Below are positions 53,509-64,000 of a stretch of DNA of 64,000 bases, piece after piece. Position 1 is the stretch's first letter, and each line of letters begins with the position of its first letter. Both the position numbers and the translations under genes were made by a program. Source of the DNA: Fragum whitleyi (lineage: Eukaryota; Mollusca; Bivalvia; Cardiida; Cardiidae); NCBI GenBank assembly GCA_948146395.1, contig OX411547.1, forward strand, positions 32,964,614 to 33,028,613, written 5' to 3'. The notes beneath the pieces were generated by a model. It was given only the letters and a program-made list of their open reading frames with translations. It had not been told where the DNA came from and made no database searches.

Positions 53509-53642
53509 ACTCCTCCTTCGAAAACAGATATATTCCGTGTTCAGCTTTACAAGGGTTAACTTGCGTTAAAAACATGCTTCATTCATTATGCAGTCGATGA
53601 ACATCTCCGCATATGCCTTAAAACGATAAGTAGATTTACATT

Positions 53643-53908
53643 TGTGACTCGTCACACAAAAAGGAACCATCTGAGAATTCTGTAAACTGAATTATTGAAA
53701 AAGAGATTTGATCCAGTATAGGTCAACCAGAAGTCGCATTTCAAAAAATTCTTTCAATAGAAGGTAGATTCATCATTCTAGATTCAGAAAATAAGCACAG
53801 TGCAAAAATTTTCGATCCTTGTCAGTCTGCGCAGTCCGCGCAGTCTGACTAGGATCGACACTTTACGCACTACCCAGATGGTCTCTTTTCGCGTGACGGG
53901 TGACATTT
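53643..53908 (-). repeat. Family A MITE, complete, reverse
   Basis: GTGACTCGTCACACAAAAAG, GAGATTTGATCCAGTATAGG and CGATCCTTGTCAGTCTGCGC...GCGCAGTCTGACTAGGATCG as core (about 53813-53856), then CACTACCCAGATGGTCTCTT and CGCGTGACGGGTGACA. Confidence 0.85.
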
Positions 53909-54299
53909 CTTTGAACATGTTCACAATTTTATTTTGTACAACAGGAATTCGCAAGCTTAGAGTTTAAAGAAAAATGAAAATAAAAACGTGAACTCGAAAT
54001 GGTAAGGATTTCAAAATATTTTTACATTGCCAAGGGTAGACTAATACATAATCCACGTTGTGAACTCATGATTTTCCATGAATGAAGTAGTGATCCCTAA
54101 GACTCCAAACAGCTGATTTGTCGGTTATTTAGCCCATTTTCACTCGAAACGTCCACGATATCGACTAGGTTCGGTGTGTTTGTACTAAATTCTCTTTTCT
54201 GTTTTCAATGAATTGTTTAATTTTGCCCGTCCGTCAAAAACGGATGATACGAAAATTTAGAAAATCTGAAATAGTAAGGAGATAGAATGAGTACATTGT

Positions 54300-54440
54300 A
54301 TACATGTTGATTTCATGGGGAAAAAACTAATCACGCTGCAATTATTCGCGAAGCTTATTTATACTTCAGTTAGATTGGGTTTATGATTTCACACTTACAT
54401 GAAATCAACAAGTACTCTCTATACTTTGACGCAATAAAGC
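54300..54440. repeat. Family H element, short copy
   Basis: GTTGATTTCATGGGGAAAAA and TACATGAAATCAACAAGTAC as outer pair; AAACTAATCACGCTGCAAT and centre TTCGCGAAGC. Confidence 0.6.
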
Positions 54441-54509
54441 AAATTTTTATGATTTATTCAGAATGAAACACATTTCTTATTGCTCTACTTACAAAAAAAG
54501 CTGTGTGCT

Positions 54510-54840
54510 TCTATTTAAGAGATAAAGAGAGTATTCGCTGGTTTCATTGAGGCATGAAACTAAAAATCTAATTACACTCTGTGAATACGCGAAGCGGTTT
54601 CATACATGGGTGTGATTCGGTATTTTGACTTCTATGAAATCAACAAATATTATCTTCATATCTTATAATTTAATATCGCGAAGCGAAATTGAAAAGGTTT
54701 GTCAGTTGAGAAACAGTTTTCATATGGGACTACTTTTTGCAAAGGTTACAAAACAGCTGTGTACTCTAAATTGCTTTCATTGGGGAAAAAACCAACTTTT
54801 CAGTCAATCAGAACGCATGAATATTGATGGACACAACTAA
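54510..54840. repeat. Family H element
   Basis: AGAGATAAAGAGAGTATTCG, ATGAAACTAAAAATCTAAT and centre CGCGAAGCGG, then ATGGGTGTGATTCGG and TATGAAATCAACAAATATTA. A second body with ACAAAACAGCTGTGTACTC follows at the right. Confidence 0.6.
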
Positions 54841-54961
54841 AATTAAATCATTATAGAATAAAACCAAATTTTAAGCGAATATAGAAGCGAATTCAAGAAT
54901 GACACAGCTTAGTTTTGGCTATTTCAATATAAATATAATCATCGCAATAAAATGATAACCT

Positions 54962-55192
54962 TTAACCCTTTGCTGTTTCATCCCTGCTTTTTACGTGTCT
55001 GTGATTTTATGATGTGAAAACATTGTGAAAAAAAAGAAGAAATTGCTTCTGACAAGCAATTTCTTCTTTTTTCCACACTATTTTCTACCCTACTGAATGG
55101 TTATTTTTCAAATTAAATCCACTTTAAATTTTCGTCTGCAAAACCTTTGAATTTGGACAGGTCCAAAATTTTGTAAAAAAGGAAAGGGTTAA
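54962..55192 (+). mobile_element. Family G piggyBac-like MITE, complete
   Basis: Exact TTAA on both sides (54962-54965 and 55189-55192), with CCCTTTGCTGTTTCATCCC at the left and GGAAAGGG at the right. Inner hairpin AGAAGAAATTGCTTCTGACA...AGCAATTTCTTCTT. Best-preserved copy. Confidence 0.9.
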
Positions 55193-55340
55193 AGCACCGA
55201 ATCTTTTCACGAAAAGTGGTCAATCAGGAGACTCCACAAAGCCATTATTCGAGAAAGAGCTAAAAAACAGAAGTCAACCAGAGGGAGAACTTCTACAATT
55301 CGTATACAGAAAGGTAGAATGGGCGTTCTAGTTTACAAAA

Positions 55341-55586
55341 GCCGTACCCGGCTTGCTCAAGCAGTACGCTTTGGGCTGTCGATCCTGGGGCCGTGAGTTT
55401 GAATCCCGGATCGGCTAATTTCCATCCGACATTTGACAAAAGCTATTTATGCGATCATCATTCGTCTCCCACCGATGGGCGAATGGTAGCACTGGTGTAA
55501 GAAACAACAGGAAGCAATGTGTAGGTGCACCAGATGCCGAAATATACTTGCAATGATGATGAAAACGGCGTTAAACCCCATATAAC
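55341..55586 (+). mobile_element. SINE with diverged tRNA head
   Basis: Head with CTTGCTCAAGCAGTACGC and B-box-like GAGTTTGAATCCCGGA, body with CACCGATGGGCGAATGGTAG and GAAACAACAGGAAGCAATG, and end with AAAACGGCGTTAAACCCCAT. A family B MITE begins two bases after its tail. Confidence 0.7.
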
Positions 55587-55587
55587 A

Positions 55588-55788
55588 AATGAGCCTGTGC
55601 GTGGCAATTCCATCAATTTGAAATGTGCGTGAAGGGCCATCATTGAGCAGCCTAGACGGACAGAAATTGTAAATATAAAGTTACCTGATGGTCTACAGAT
55701 ACTTTGATGTCTTATCTATCTACTAAACGCATAGTGAAGTCCTTGCTTTGCGCGTATTTGAAATTGTTGGAAATCTCACGAACTGACT
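55588..55788. repeat. Family B MITE
   Basis: AAATGAGCCTGTGCGTGGCA to GGAAATCTCACGAACTGACT. The core hairpin is lost and replaced by a short middle. Confidence 0.7.
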
Positions 55789-55896
55789 CAAATAGATTCA
55801 GTGTAAGAAAATCTCATTTGCACGATTATCTTTGATCCTGGTCGATTAGAGCAATCTACATATCTTTATTCATTTCTCTCTAAATCATGTTATCAA

Positions 55897-56087
55897 TCCG
55901 ACAGAAAGGACCGACTGGGAAGTTTTGATCATGGTCAGAGTGCACAGACGGAGCAATGTCAAAACTTTTCGTCGAGATATTCTGATTCTAGGATGATTTT
56001 TTAATTAACCTTTGCTGGAACCAACCCGCTTTTAAAATATTTCATTGAAATCGTCATTCAGGATGGACCAATTTTGCCTGACTTGTC
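55897..56087 (+). repeat. Family A MITE, worn
   Basis: ACAGAAAGGACCGACTGGGA, GATCATGGTCAGAGTGCAC, TGGAACCAACCCGCTTTTA and AGGATGGACCAATTTTGCCT. Confidence 0.55.
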
Positions 56088-56390
56088 GCATGCGCACCCG
56101 AAAAAAAGCAGTGTAAAATCTATGAAAAAATCGTATACAATGTTTTCAACCATTTCAAGATTGAAATCTAGCTTTTCAAATCCATTAATTTTATATAGCT
56201 TTTCAATTTCATTAATTTACTTTTTTTATTTAAAACTGTGGATTGCCGACGCATTCTTGTCAATAAAGCGCAGGCGAGTGTTTCATAATACGATTTTTTT
56301 GTCTTGAAGGTTATCATTTATATAACATGAATGTCATAAATCAGAGATTCGAACAATCGCCATTTCAATAAAGCTATCTGGGTTTACAGC

Positions 56391-56475
56391 CCTGCGTTCA
56401 GAATCAAAGCGTTCTCGAAGCGTTTAAGAAGTGTTACCCCGTTTGGCGCGTGTATTTACGTACAAAACGGAGTAC
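56391..56475. repeat. Family C MITE, partial
   Basis: CCCTGCGTTCAGAATCAAAG, GTTACCCCGTTTGGCGCGTG and TACGTACAAAACGGAGTAC. The right end is missing. Confidence 0.65.
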
Positions 56476-57473
56476 TATCTCCACTATTTCACTTACATTT
56501 TTGCATACTGGACGAAGAAAAAGTCTTTAAACTCGTACATTTGAGATGACAGAAAAAATAAGCGGCAAGCCATAATAAGCATTTCCCCCAAACTCTTTCT
56601 TATTAACATGACTTGATTTAAACATCATACTTGAACAAAGAAAGAAGTGAAGTTCACTTTATGACCGGTTTATTTAAAATAAACGTGTTTGCTGACTGGC
56701 AATAAATGATCGATTTCATCGACCGACATAGTTTTCTCGAAATTCGATTTTGCGGTTAAACATAAAAGGTTTGAAATTCGTCTATTCAGCAAAGCTATTT
56801 CGTCGAGTGTATAAATCGGTAGCCGTAAATTCGTAACCCGGTCACGCGTTTATAACCAATTTCTGACGACTTGTTTCTCGTTTAACCACATCAGCATTTT
56901 TTTGTTCAAAATCTATTTTGTTAGATCAAACAAAAGGGCCACTTTTACTGGCCTTTTATTAGCTAGAGACAGAAAGCCTTAAACAGGTACGCCGTCCAGC
57001 TGTGCGTCCGTCTTTCAGACGATAGTAGGTCATTATCATTATTATCATTATTATTATCATAATCGCAACTACGAACATCAATATTATTAGAAATATTATT
57101 TTCATTATTATAATAATGATATTTTATTCTTATCGTTCCTTTTTGATGAAGTGTCAAACTTTCAATATCCAATTTCCATCGAACTTTTGCGCAAAAATAG
57201 CCATTTTGGAACTCCGTACAATAATTATGTATTATTTGCATAAGAGATTCGTTCCTGTAGAAATCATTTCAGTTTAAACATATTTTATTGAAAGAATAAT
57301 CACAACAGGTCACATAATAATTTACAAATAAATAAGAATTAGAATGAAAGCTATGCTTATAAAATTCCTTTCCTCGTTAGTTTAGTTTATACTAATTTAT
57401 TTTAGTTCGATTACGACGAAAGCTTAAGCTTATAGAATCGCTCTCGAACACTCATTCCTGATGTTTTCACGCC
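56476..57473. other. No gene seen; ATT-rich patch
   Basis: A patch of ATTATC/ATTATT units lies at about 57030-57115. Otherwise no feature is supported. Confidence 0.5.
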
Positions 57474-57650
57474 CCTGAGAGAGAGGCAGTGGTTTAAACC
57501 CACTGCTACCCATTTTTACAGCTGGGTGAACTGAGGCTGGCTATTAAGTGTTTTGCCCATAAACACACCCCGGCGACAGTGGGGCTCGAACCACGGACCT
57601 CCAGGTCACGGGTCGAGTTCATTTACCACTAGGCCACCGAGGCCTCGTTA
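57474..57650 (-). mobile_element. Family L SINE with tRNA-like head, minus strand
   Basis: Read on the minus strand it begins GAGGCCTCGGTGGCCTAGTG (A-box-like) and has the B box GGTTCGAGCCCC. The body follows: GGGCAAAACACTTAATAGCC, CAGTTCACCCAGCTG and AGTGGGTTTAAACCACTGCC. This is a second tRNA-derived SINE family, distinct from the tRNA-Asp type. A body fragment is also at 44806-44982. Confidence 0.75.
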
Positions 57651-58041
57651 GCGACGGGTATCTTAAGCAGTGATGACATAAGAAATTATATTTCAGCCAA
57701 ATTGTTGGATTCCAATAAATGTTGTTTTTTTTTGGAAAAGAAGCAATAAAAGAAAAATAAAGTCATTCAATATTGAAGATGGGAAACTGCTTTCTGTGGG
57801 CATAGATTCGGTTTTTCAGAATAAAGAACACGATACAATATCGATCTAGAAATAACTAGTTATTAAGTAATGAAAAAATATATTTATTTAATTGGCCAAC
57901 CTTTGACTAGATTGAATATATGAATGCACCTCTACGAAAATATTTCGATTAATATTATAATTAGAGATCAATTCATGGTCACATTTAAAAAGAAATCCTA
58001 TGAAAGAATTTACAATGATCATTCCCGAAATAAAGTGAAAG
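57651..58041. other. No feature seen
   Basis: AT-rich spacer. Confidence 0.5.
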
Positions 58042-58153
58042 TGCTAAATTATTTGACCCTAGTCAGCCCACGCATTCAGCGCAGGCAGACAAGGGTTGAT
58101 ATTTTAAGCACCACATACATGTATATGGTCCCTTTTCATGTGATGGGTCATAA
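58042..58153. repeat. Family A fragment (core and right end)
   Basis: GACCCTAGTCAGCCCACGC...CGCAGGCAGACAAGGGTTGA core, then TATGGTCCCTTTTCATGTGA. Confidence 0.65.
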
Positions 58154-58380
58154 ATACTTAATAATTATTAAGACTGTTCCGTTAGAAATTTTGTCAGGAA
58201 TCCCGGTTTAAAACTCTTGCGGGATTTGAAAACCCTTTGCATAAAAATACAAAGCCGAAATATAGAACTTAAAACAATTTAGACTGAGGCGTAAAGATCA
58301 GTTTTACATTGAAAATGGTAGTAACGAAATAACGGATTTTCGTTACTCACATGGCTTTGCAGATCTATTTCTTCCTTTTT

Positions 58381-58547
58381 AAGGTAGTGGAACCGTAATA
58401 GTTCGACAACGTTTCGGAGCTTATGAATTTACACAATGTTGACCGAGGTTTCCCAATGAAAATCATTTTGAAGACTCTGCGAAGTTAACACTGTTAAAGT
58501 TCATTACGGCCAATACGTTGCGAACTATTGCGGGTCCACTACCTTAA
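58381..58547. repeat. Family D MITE, complete
   Basis: AAGGTAGTGGAACCGTAATA to TGCGGGTCCACTACCTTA. Inner arms partly eroded (GACCGAGGTTTCCCAATGAA). Confidence 0.85.
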
Positions 58548-58902
58548 GCTTCGCAAAGTGATTTTCCAAATAATGAGGATTGTGATTAAAAACATTGTTT
58601 TAACCGCGGGCGGGAATACAAATGAAAATTAAAATGCATAAATTCAAGAACAGATTTTGCACTTTCTCTCCCAAGCATAGAACACATCGAGTAGAAACAG
58701 TAACAAACTCTACCCACGTCACGAATGGTCTATTTAGATTTCTTGTAAACAACCTTGAACTTGGATTCAAATTCGTAGCACGTGACTCAATGCTCCGAAT
58801 CACGAATCACGCGCGTTCAAAGAAAATGAAACTCCACACAAAACCAAAACCATGCACATCACAAAAGATGTACGTGTGATTACAGTCATATTTTTCAGGT
58901 TT

Positions 58903-59064
58903 AAGGAAGTTGACCCGTAATAGTTCCGCAACGTTTCGGAAGTAATGCACATTAACAGTGTTAAACGATGTTTCCTAGTGATTTTCATTAGGAAACCTCG
59001 GTCAACATTGTGAAAGATCGTGTGTTCCGAAATGTTGTGGAACTTTTACGGGTCCACTATCTTG
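58903..59064. repeat. Family D MITE, complete
   Basis: AAGGAAGTTGACCCGTAATA to TACGGGTCCACTATCTTG. The inner palindrome is GTTTCCTAGTGATTTTCATT, then AGGAAACCTCGG. Confidence 0.85.
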
Positions 59065-59149
59065 AAACAAAGTTAATGTCGTTAGTGGACATCAAAAACA
59101 TTGTAATAATAGTTTGAATAAATGTTTATGTTTATTCGCCACTTCACAG

Positions 59150-59765
59150 ATATGACGCTCTGGTCATGCTCTTTTAGATTTCTTCGTTAATTTCTTATCT
59201 TGTTAACAACATTTATAAGCTCTATAGTCTGTTGCGTCACCGAAAAATGGTCCCATATATGACGAAAAATAAAATAAATAAAATCTTCTTCTTTGAAATA
59301 ACTTATCAGAATTCAAACAAACTACACGGGAATATAGCTTTGGACATGCTCTTTCAGATTTCTTCGGTAATTTACTAATTTCTAAAAAAGGTTGATAAAA
59401 TTTCCTCTATGGGATGTCTCGTCACAGAAAAATGGTCTTATATGATGAGTTTCATAAAGTATTCTTTTCTAAAACTACTGGTCAGAATTCAACCAAACTT
59501 CACAGGAATGATCCTTCAGACACACTTCTTTGTTTATGTCTAATCGGGTTGATTATGTTGGCTCTACAGGCTATTGCGTCGCCAAAAATAGTCCTAAATG
59601 GCGAAATTAAAAAAGAAAGAACCCCCTTCAGAAACTATTGATCAGAATTAAACCAAACTTCACAGGAATAGGCGTAATGCTTCAGACATGCTCTTTCAAC
59701 TTTCTGTGATTTTGGTTGCAATGATGATGCGACTTGGGAAAGGGGGCCTCTATGGTGCAACAACT
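59150..59765 (+). repeat. Family I-like tandem units
   Basis: Three to four units of about 180 bases, each with CTGGTCAGAATTCAACCAAA-like, CTTCACAGGAAT and ATGCTCTTTCAGATTTCTTC blocks. A 75-codon open frame within is repeat-derived. Confidence 0.6.
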
Positions 59766-60004
59766 CTTTATATCACAAATTGTACATTTAACATTTAATG
59801 AAAGATTTTTGTGAAATAAAATGATGCGTTTCATATGACTATGAGAACATTAAAGCTTATTGGAAATATTATTTCATGTCATGGAAAAGGGGCTCTTCTT
59901 GAAAAGTTGATGATTATCTGCTTTCCAATAGATAAAATACCAGCTGGGTGCCAGTGGAGCGATACTGAACTATTTTGTCTGAGACAAGGGGACTGAGTTT
60001 TATA

Positions 60005-60258
60005 TTTTTAGCCCGTCACACGAAAAAAATGAAGTGTCGACACTAGTCAGGCTGCGCGGACTGCACAGACTGACTAGGGTCGAAGCTTTTCACAACTTGC
60101 TTCTTTTCCGAATTCAGAATGATCAATTTTCCTCCCTGTAAAAGAATCTTTGAAATGAGATCTCTAGTTGACTTTTCCTAGAACCAATGTCTTTTTTATT
60201 TAATATTTACTCTACAGAGTTCCAAGATGGACTCTTTTTGCGTGACGGGTCACATTTT
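60005..60258 (+). repeat. Family A MITE, complete
   Basis: AGCCCGTCACACGAAAAAAA, core GACACTAGTCAGGCTGCGCG...CACAGACTGACTAGGGTC and end TTTTTGCGTGACGGGTCACA. Confidence 0.8.
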
Positions 60259-60260
60259 TA

Positions 60261-60497
60261 AATGAGTCTGTGCGTGACATTTCCAACAATTTCATGTGTG
60301 ATTGATTGGCAAAAATTGATCAAGTCTTTCACAGTGTGCATTAGAAATATCCCCCGGACGAGAACAATGACTATAGGTTCATACTTTTTAGTGCGTAGTA
60401 AAGACTCTGATCAGACTGTGCGGATGCACAGGCTGGTCAGAATCTTGATAATGCACACATGTGAACTTGTTGGAAATATCACGCACAGGCTTAAATG
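60261..60497. repeat. Family B MITE, complete, abutting family A
   Basis: AATGAGTCTGTGCGTGACAT to TATCACGCACAGGCTTAAAT. Core hairpin GACTCTGATCAGACTGTGCG...GCACAGGCTGGTCAGAATC at about 60404-60445. Confidence 0.85.
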
Positions 60498-60764
60498 ACT
60501 TTGTCGCATTTAATTACCTTTAAAAGGAATTCTGGAATGAAGAAATTGGCTGTCAGACTCATATATAACATGAGTAGTTAATCAAAGTACTGAAAGTACT
60601 GATAAGTTGGAATGCGTTCTAGAGACGGTGACCTCAAACTACTAACGAAGCTGACGCCTCCCGCCCACCACAGGTACTCACATAATACTATATGTATTTC
60701 AACAACGAGAATCGCTATACAGGCCTGAATCTGGTGAAAGCAAAAAGGATTACAATTCAGGCCC

Positions 60765-61305
60765 TCAACCGCTCACCTGAATTCGATTGGTCCAGTGGAT
60801 CTTATCCAAGAAACTTTATGGCAAAGATTCATTCAAATTTGCCTTATTGTTGAAGAGGAGACATTAATCGAATTATAAGCAGTCATAATAGACCCTGCCA
60901 ACCCATACATTACAGAGGAGACTCAAAATTACCCCTTCCCTGCCACGCCCATATTTATGGGCAAATGAACATTTTGCCAACAATATTTGAAGAGGGTCAT
61001 CAAAGTAATATTCTTGTAAAGTTTCAGTGAAATCTGCCAAGTGGTTCAGGAGGAGATTTCGTTCAAAGTTTTTGGGCTCAAATAAGCCCCGCCCTGCCAT
61101 ACCAATATTTATTGGCCAATTAGAATATAGCGACAATTTTGAAGAGGGAACATTCTGGCAAAGTTTCATTGAAATTGGCCTAGCGGTTTAGGAGAAGAAG
61201 AAGTTTTAAGAAAGTTGACGACACACGACGGACACACGACGGACGACACATTCAGGGTGATCCTAAAAGCTCCCCTTGAGTACGTTGTGTTCAGGTGAGC
61301 TGAAA
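60765..61305 (-). repeat. Family I element, reverse
   Basis: Units with ATTGGCCTAGCGGTTTAGGA and GCCCCGCCCTGCCATACCAA, then GACGACACACGACGGACACA and the terminal TTGAGTACGTTGTGTTCAGG. Confidence 0.65.
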
Positions 61306-61379
61306 AGGAAGAAAATGATACGGACCATACAGCCAACTAATGGACGCACAGGCGAGCACTTATACACTCAACTTCTTCT

Positions 61380-61830
61380 CCAATTACATTTTAATTAGAA
61401 GTGTCGCAAGGTGGATCTCAACACGTGATTTGTCCATGATGAAAATCTTTTTTCGCAGGGAAGTCTTTTACTTCATGAGATTGAATCTCAAGACAATTTT
61501 TGGACGAAGTTCAATTGTGATTTCGACCTTTGTGACTCCAGAATTGGGCACTTTCTCTGGTCATTGACAACATTTGTGTCAAGTTTTATGATTTGGGTCA
61601 ACTGGTTGTTCAGTTAGAGTGGAAACTGTTATCTGTTGAAATTTACTGATGGCCGTGACATGAATGACCCCGAAACAATAGGGCATTTCTTCCGGTCATG
61701 GGCAATATTTGTGTAAAGTTTCGTTATTGCAGGTCAATTGCTTCTCCGTTTATCTAGCGGAAAGCAAAAGGTCAATGGACTGAGAGACAGACAGGATGAA
61801 ATCAATATATGCTCCTCTACTTCTGAGTTG
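61380..61830. repeat. Another dispersed repeat, two units
   Basis: TTTGTGTCAAGTTTTATGAT (about 61573) and TTTGTGTAAAGTTTCGTTAT (about 61709) mark two related units of about 135 bases. AGAGACAGACAGGATGAAAT and ATATGCTCCTCTACTTCTGA follow. The assignment to a known family is uncertain. Confidence 0.45.
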
Positions 61831-61860
61831 GGGGTACAGTTAATAACAGTGAATTTGCTC

Positions 61861-62105
61861 AGGTGAACGATTTTGGAATGATTTAGCGGAGCGAGTTTTT
61901 AGTGAAATTTATTGGAGGGAATCCAATGTCGCTTATTATGTTCAGGTTGAACGAAATGAGCGATATATAAAATATATATAAAAAATGCATGAAAGTTCTA
62001 TTAATAGCATTCTATTTCGTCAAGAACCAATCAGACGATTTAAATTTCAGTTATGTCAGTGAAATCGCGATTTGGTTCTTGCTTAATTCATTTTGAATGT
62101 ACATG
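61861..62105 (+). repeat. Family E element, ends missing
   Basis: AGGTGAACGATTTTGGAATG, GCTTATTATGTTCAGGTTGA (small hairpin), CAAGAACCAATCAGACGATT and ATGTCAGTGAAATCGCGATT. Confidence 0.7.
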
Positions 62106-62173
62106 TTGATAATAAAGTCGTTCAGAAAGAGAAACTATACATATAAAAGAAGCTATAACATAATTCTACGAAA

Positions 62174-62311
62174 AACAGGTCGCGACCTTACCAAATAAGC
62201 AGATCACGTGATTGGTCTGTGCTATTGCCGCAATACTGAGAAAACAGATCGCGACATTACCAAATAAGCAGATCATGTGATTGGCTAGTGTTATTGTCAA
62301 TTGCTGACCTA
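62174..62311. repeat. Two-copy tandem repeat, 69-bp unit
   Basis: AACAGGTCGCGACCTTACCA at 62174 and AACAGATCGCGACATTACCA at 62243; AAATAAGCAGATCA.GTGATT is shared by both. Confidence 0.85.
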
Positions 62312-63654
62312 ATTGGACTTGACTTATCACATGATTTCTAAATATAGTAATGCAAACATGTGATGCTAATATATCCGTACGCAATTTTCAATAAATATCG
62401 TTTAAAACATAGATTAGCGTGTTAATAATATACGTGAAGTGATAGTTGTATAATTGTACAGCATTATTACTTTTTGATGAAATAAACTGTATGTCTTTGT
62501 CAAGTTGAGATAAACAAAATAGGCCGAAGTGTATTCACATCCTGTTCACGTGATATGTGTTCTCAAAAAACCCGAAATGAAATTATCTTGTGTTCATTTT
62601 GCGGTTTTGTTAAATCTAAGTTGGAATTGCTCCGCATTCCAACTTAAAAAGCTAAGTGATTTATGAGTACTGAAAGGTCGACTCGGTTTTCATACCGACC
62701 TTGATAGTGAGATAGTGATGAAATTGTTATGAAAGAAACACGTTTTAAGTTACAGCGACGTTTAATGGCTATCACGCGGGTGGGTGGAGATATCACTTTC
62801 ATTTGGCTAAGATAAATGAGTTAACTCGTGATACTTGGCGATTTCTGAAAAATATAAAAAAGAACAAAGTGGGGAATCACGTGATATGAAAAGGTAAACA
62901 TGCTTTAAAAATGCGGCTGAAATCGCTTCAGAATATTTTTGTTTGTTTCAGGTATATTTTCGTTAATGTAAAGTTTAGGTATTAATTACATAGCCCATCA
63001 TATGCACAAGATGAATATTTTCTTCCACAAACAAGGATTTTGCTCAGATTCTAGCCATTTCATCAAATATTCTTGACATGTAAAGAGCACCTGCTTGTTG
63101 TCATATCTTTGAAATTGGTAACATAATATTTTCCATTTAAGACACAAAAAAACTCTGCTCAACTAAGAAAAGCACATGGAAAATGGGTTATTAATCAATA
63201 TTATTTTTCATAAAAACAGAAGACATACGTATTAAGTGTACAATTTTTCTAGAGAAAGAAGATTTTGATCGGGTTCCTTGCATTAACCAAATTTTTGGGA
63301 TTACATGTAGAAAACAAATTTAACAAGTGGATTATTTGACAGATAAATTATTTGAAAAGAACTTTTTGAAGTGAGGATCAGCCACCATTTTTAGTACGTG
63401 TTACCCACCATTTCAAGTTACGTGATTCCCTACCTTGAAAAATATAATTGTGACCCGTCTTTTTAGCCCATAAATATGCTAGCAACGAGAGTTTATAATA
63501 GATTTTCTACATGTATCACTTGATTATAAAGCAAAGGCTATTACTCTGCCGAGCTATCAGGGGCTAAATGATAAGATCCGAAGTGATTCCAAAGTATGGA
63601 CTGAAGTGACATTTCATCCCATTTTTGCATTAAAAAATCGGATACTTTTCGGGT
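62312..63654. other. No gene seen
   Basis: A short hairpin at 62618-62646 (AAGTTGGAAT / ATTCCAACTT) is the only structure noted. Confidence 0.5.
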
Positions 63655-64000
63655 TTTTAGCTCATCTGAGCACAATGGGCTCAGGGCGATCTTTCGTGAT
63701 CTCCTTTTTAGCTTCAACGATTCTTTAAACATCGGCCCTTCAGTGAAAAATAGGTGATTTTCAGGCAAGCTTGGCATGACAGAAATATTTTATTGGTTAC
63801 CCTTCCCAAAACTCTTTCGTGAAGTTGTGGTTGACCTATAAATAAGGGCGTGGCAGGAAGGGTAGTTCTGGACCTGAACTATTTAAATAATTTACCGGGC
63901 TCAGTAACCAATCAACGGATTTCAAACAAACTTGTTCAAAATATTCTTTGGATGACCTTTCTCAAAACCAGTCCATGAAATTTCGTTTGACGCCCAAATA
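63655..64000 (+). repeat. Family I element, cut by window end
   Basis: It starts TTTAGCTCATCTGAGCACAA, with TGGCATGACAGAAATATTTT and AAATAAGGGCGTGGCAGGAA blocks, then a second unit running off the window. Confidence 0.6.

Overview
The window looks like nuclear DNA of a marine mollusc, most likely a bivalve. The evidence is AT-rich sequence with GT..AG introns, tRNA-headed SINEs whose tail resembles the molluscan RUDI/V-SINE type, many short palindromic MITE-like repeats, and an iodothyronine deiodinase selenoprotein of animal type. There are no bacterial operons, ribosome binding sites or CRISPR arrays. Species cannot be named from the sequence alone. Repeat families are labelled A to L here for cross-reference; the labels are mine, not database names.

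Genes. (1) On the + strand, 17.9-38.7 kb, a multi-exon gene can be assembled from splice sites and phase: exons at 17915-17994, 19664-19731, 26756-26895 and 29082-29624. All junctions are phase-compatible, and the last exon has a stop and a nearby polyadenylation signal. A second large exon, 36847-38655, encodes a Pro/Lys-rich, Arg/Ser-rich protein tail. It is also phase 0, so it is either an alternative last exon of the same gene or the last exon of a separate gene. (2) On the - strand, 52711-51926, an intronless iodothyronine deiodinase is read as two pieces, because its catalytic selenocysteine is encoded by an in-frame TGA at 52339-52337. A TATA box lies about 120 bp upstream of its ATG. 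(3) A 5'-truncated non-LTR retrotransposon (LINE) with a recognisable reverse transcriptase occupies about 39.9-41.55 kb.

Repeats. Most of the rest is introns and intergenic DNA filled with short non-autonomous elements. A: palindrome with GTGACCCGTCA ends. B: GAGCCTGTGCGTGACATTTC. C: CCCTGCGTTCAGGAT. D: GGTAGTGGACCCGTAATAG. E: about 400 bp, AACATCGTGAAATTGACA ends. F: 186 bp, GGGGCCTGTTTCA ends. G: about 230 bp, TTAA-flanked, CCCTTT ends, piggyBac-like. H: hairpin with CGCTTCGCG centre. I: decayed internally repetitive elements starting with AGCTCACCTGAGCAC. J: starts ACCGAATTTATTAAACTC. K: short palindrome. L: a second tRNA-derived SINE type. Several are nested (F in C, G in A, I in E), which gives a relative insertion order. 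A 1.07-kb fold-back element at 45.4-46.5 kb and a 1.15-kb element with 27-bp terminal inverted repeats at 8.9-10.07 kb stand apart from these families.

The two genes have no visible functional link. The deiodinase is a thyroid-hormone-type iodothyronine-processing enzyme by family. The function of the Arg/Ser-rich gene is not recognised; its composition suggests a nuclear, RNA-processing-related protein, which is inference only.
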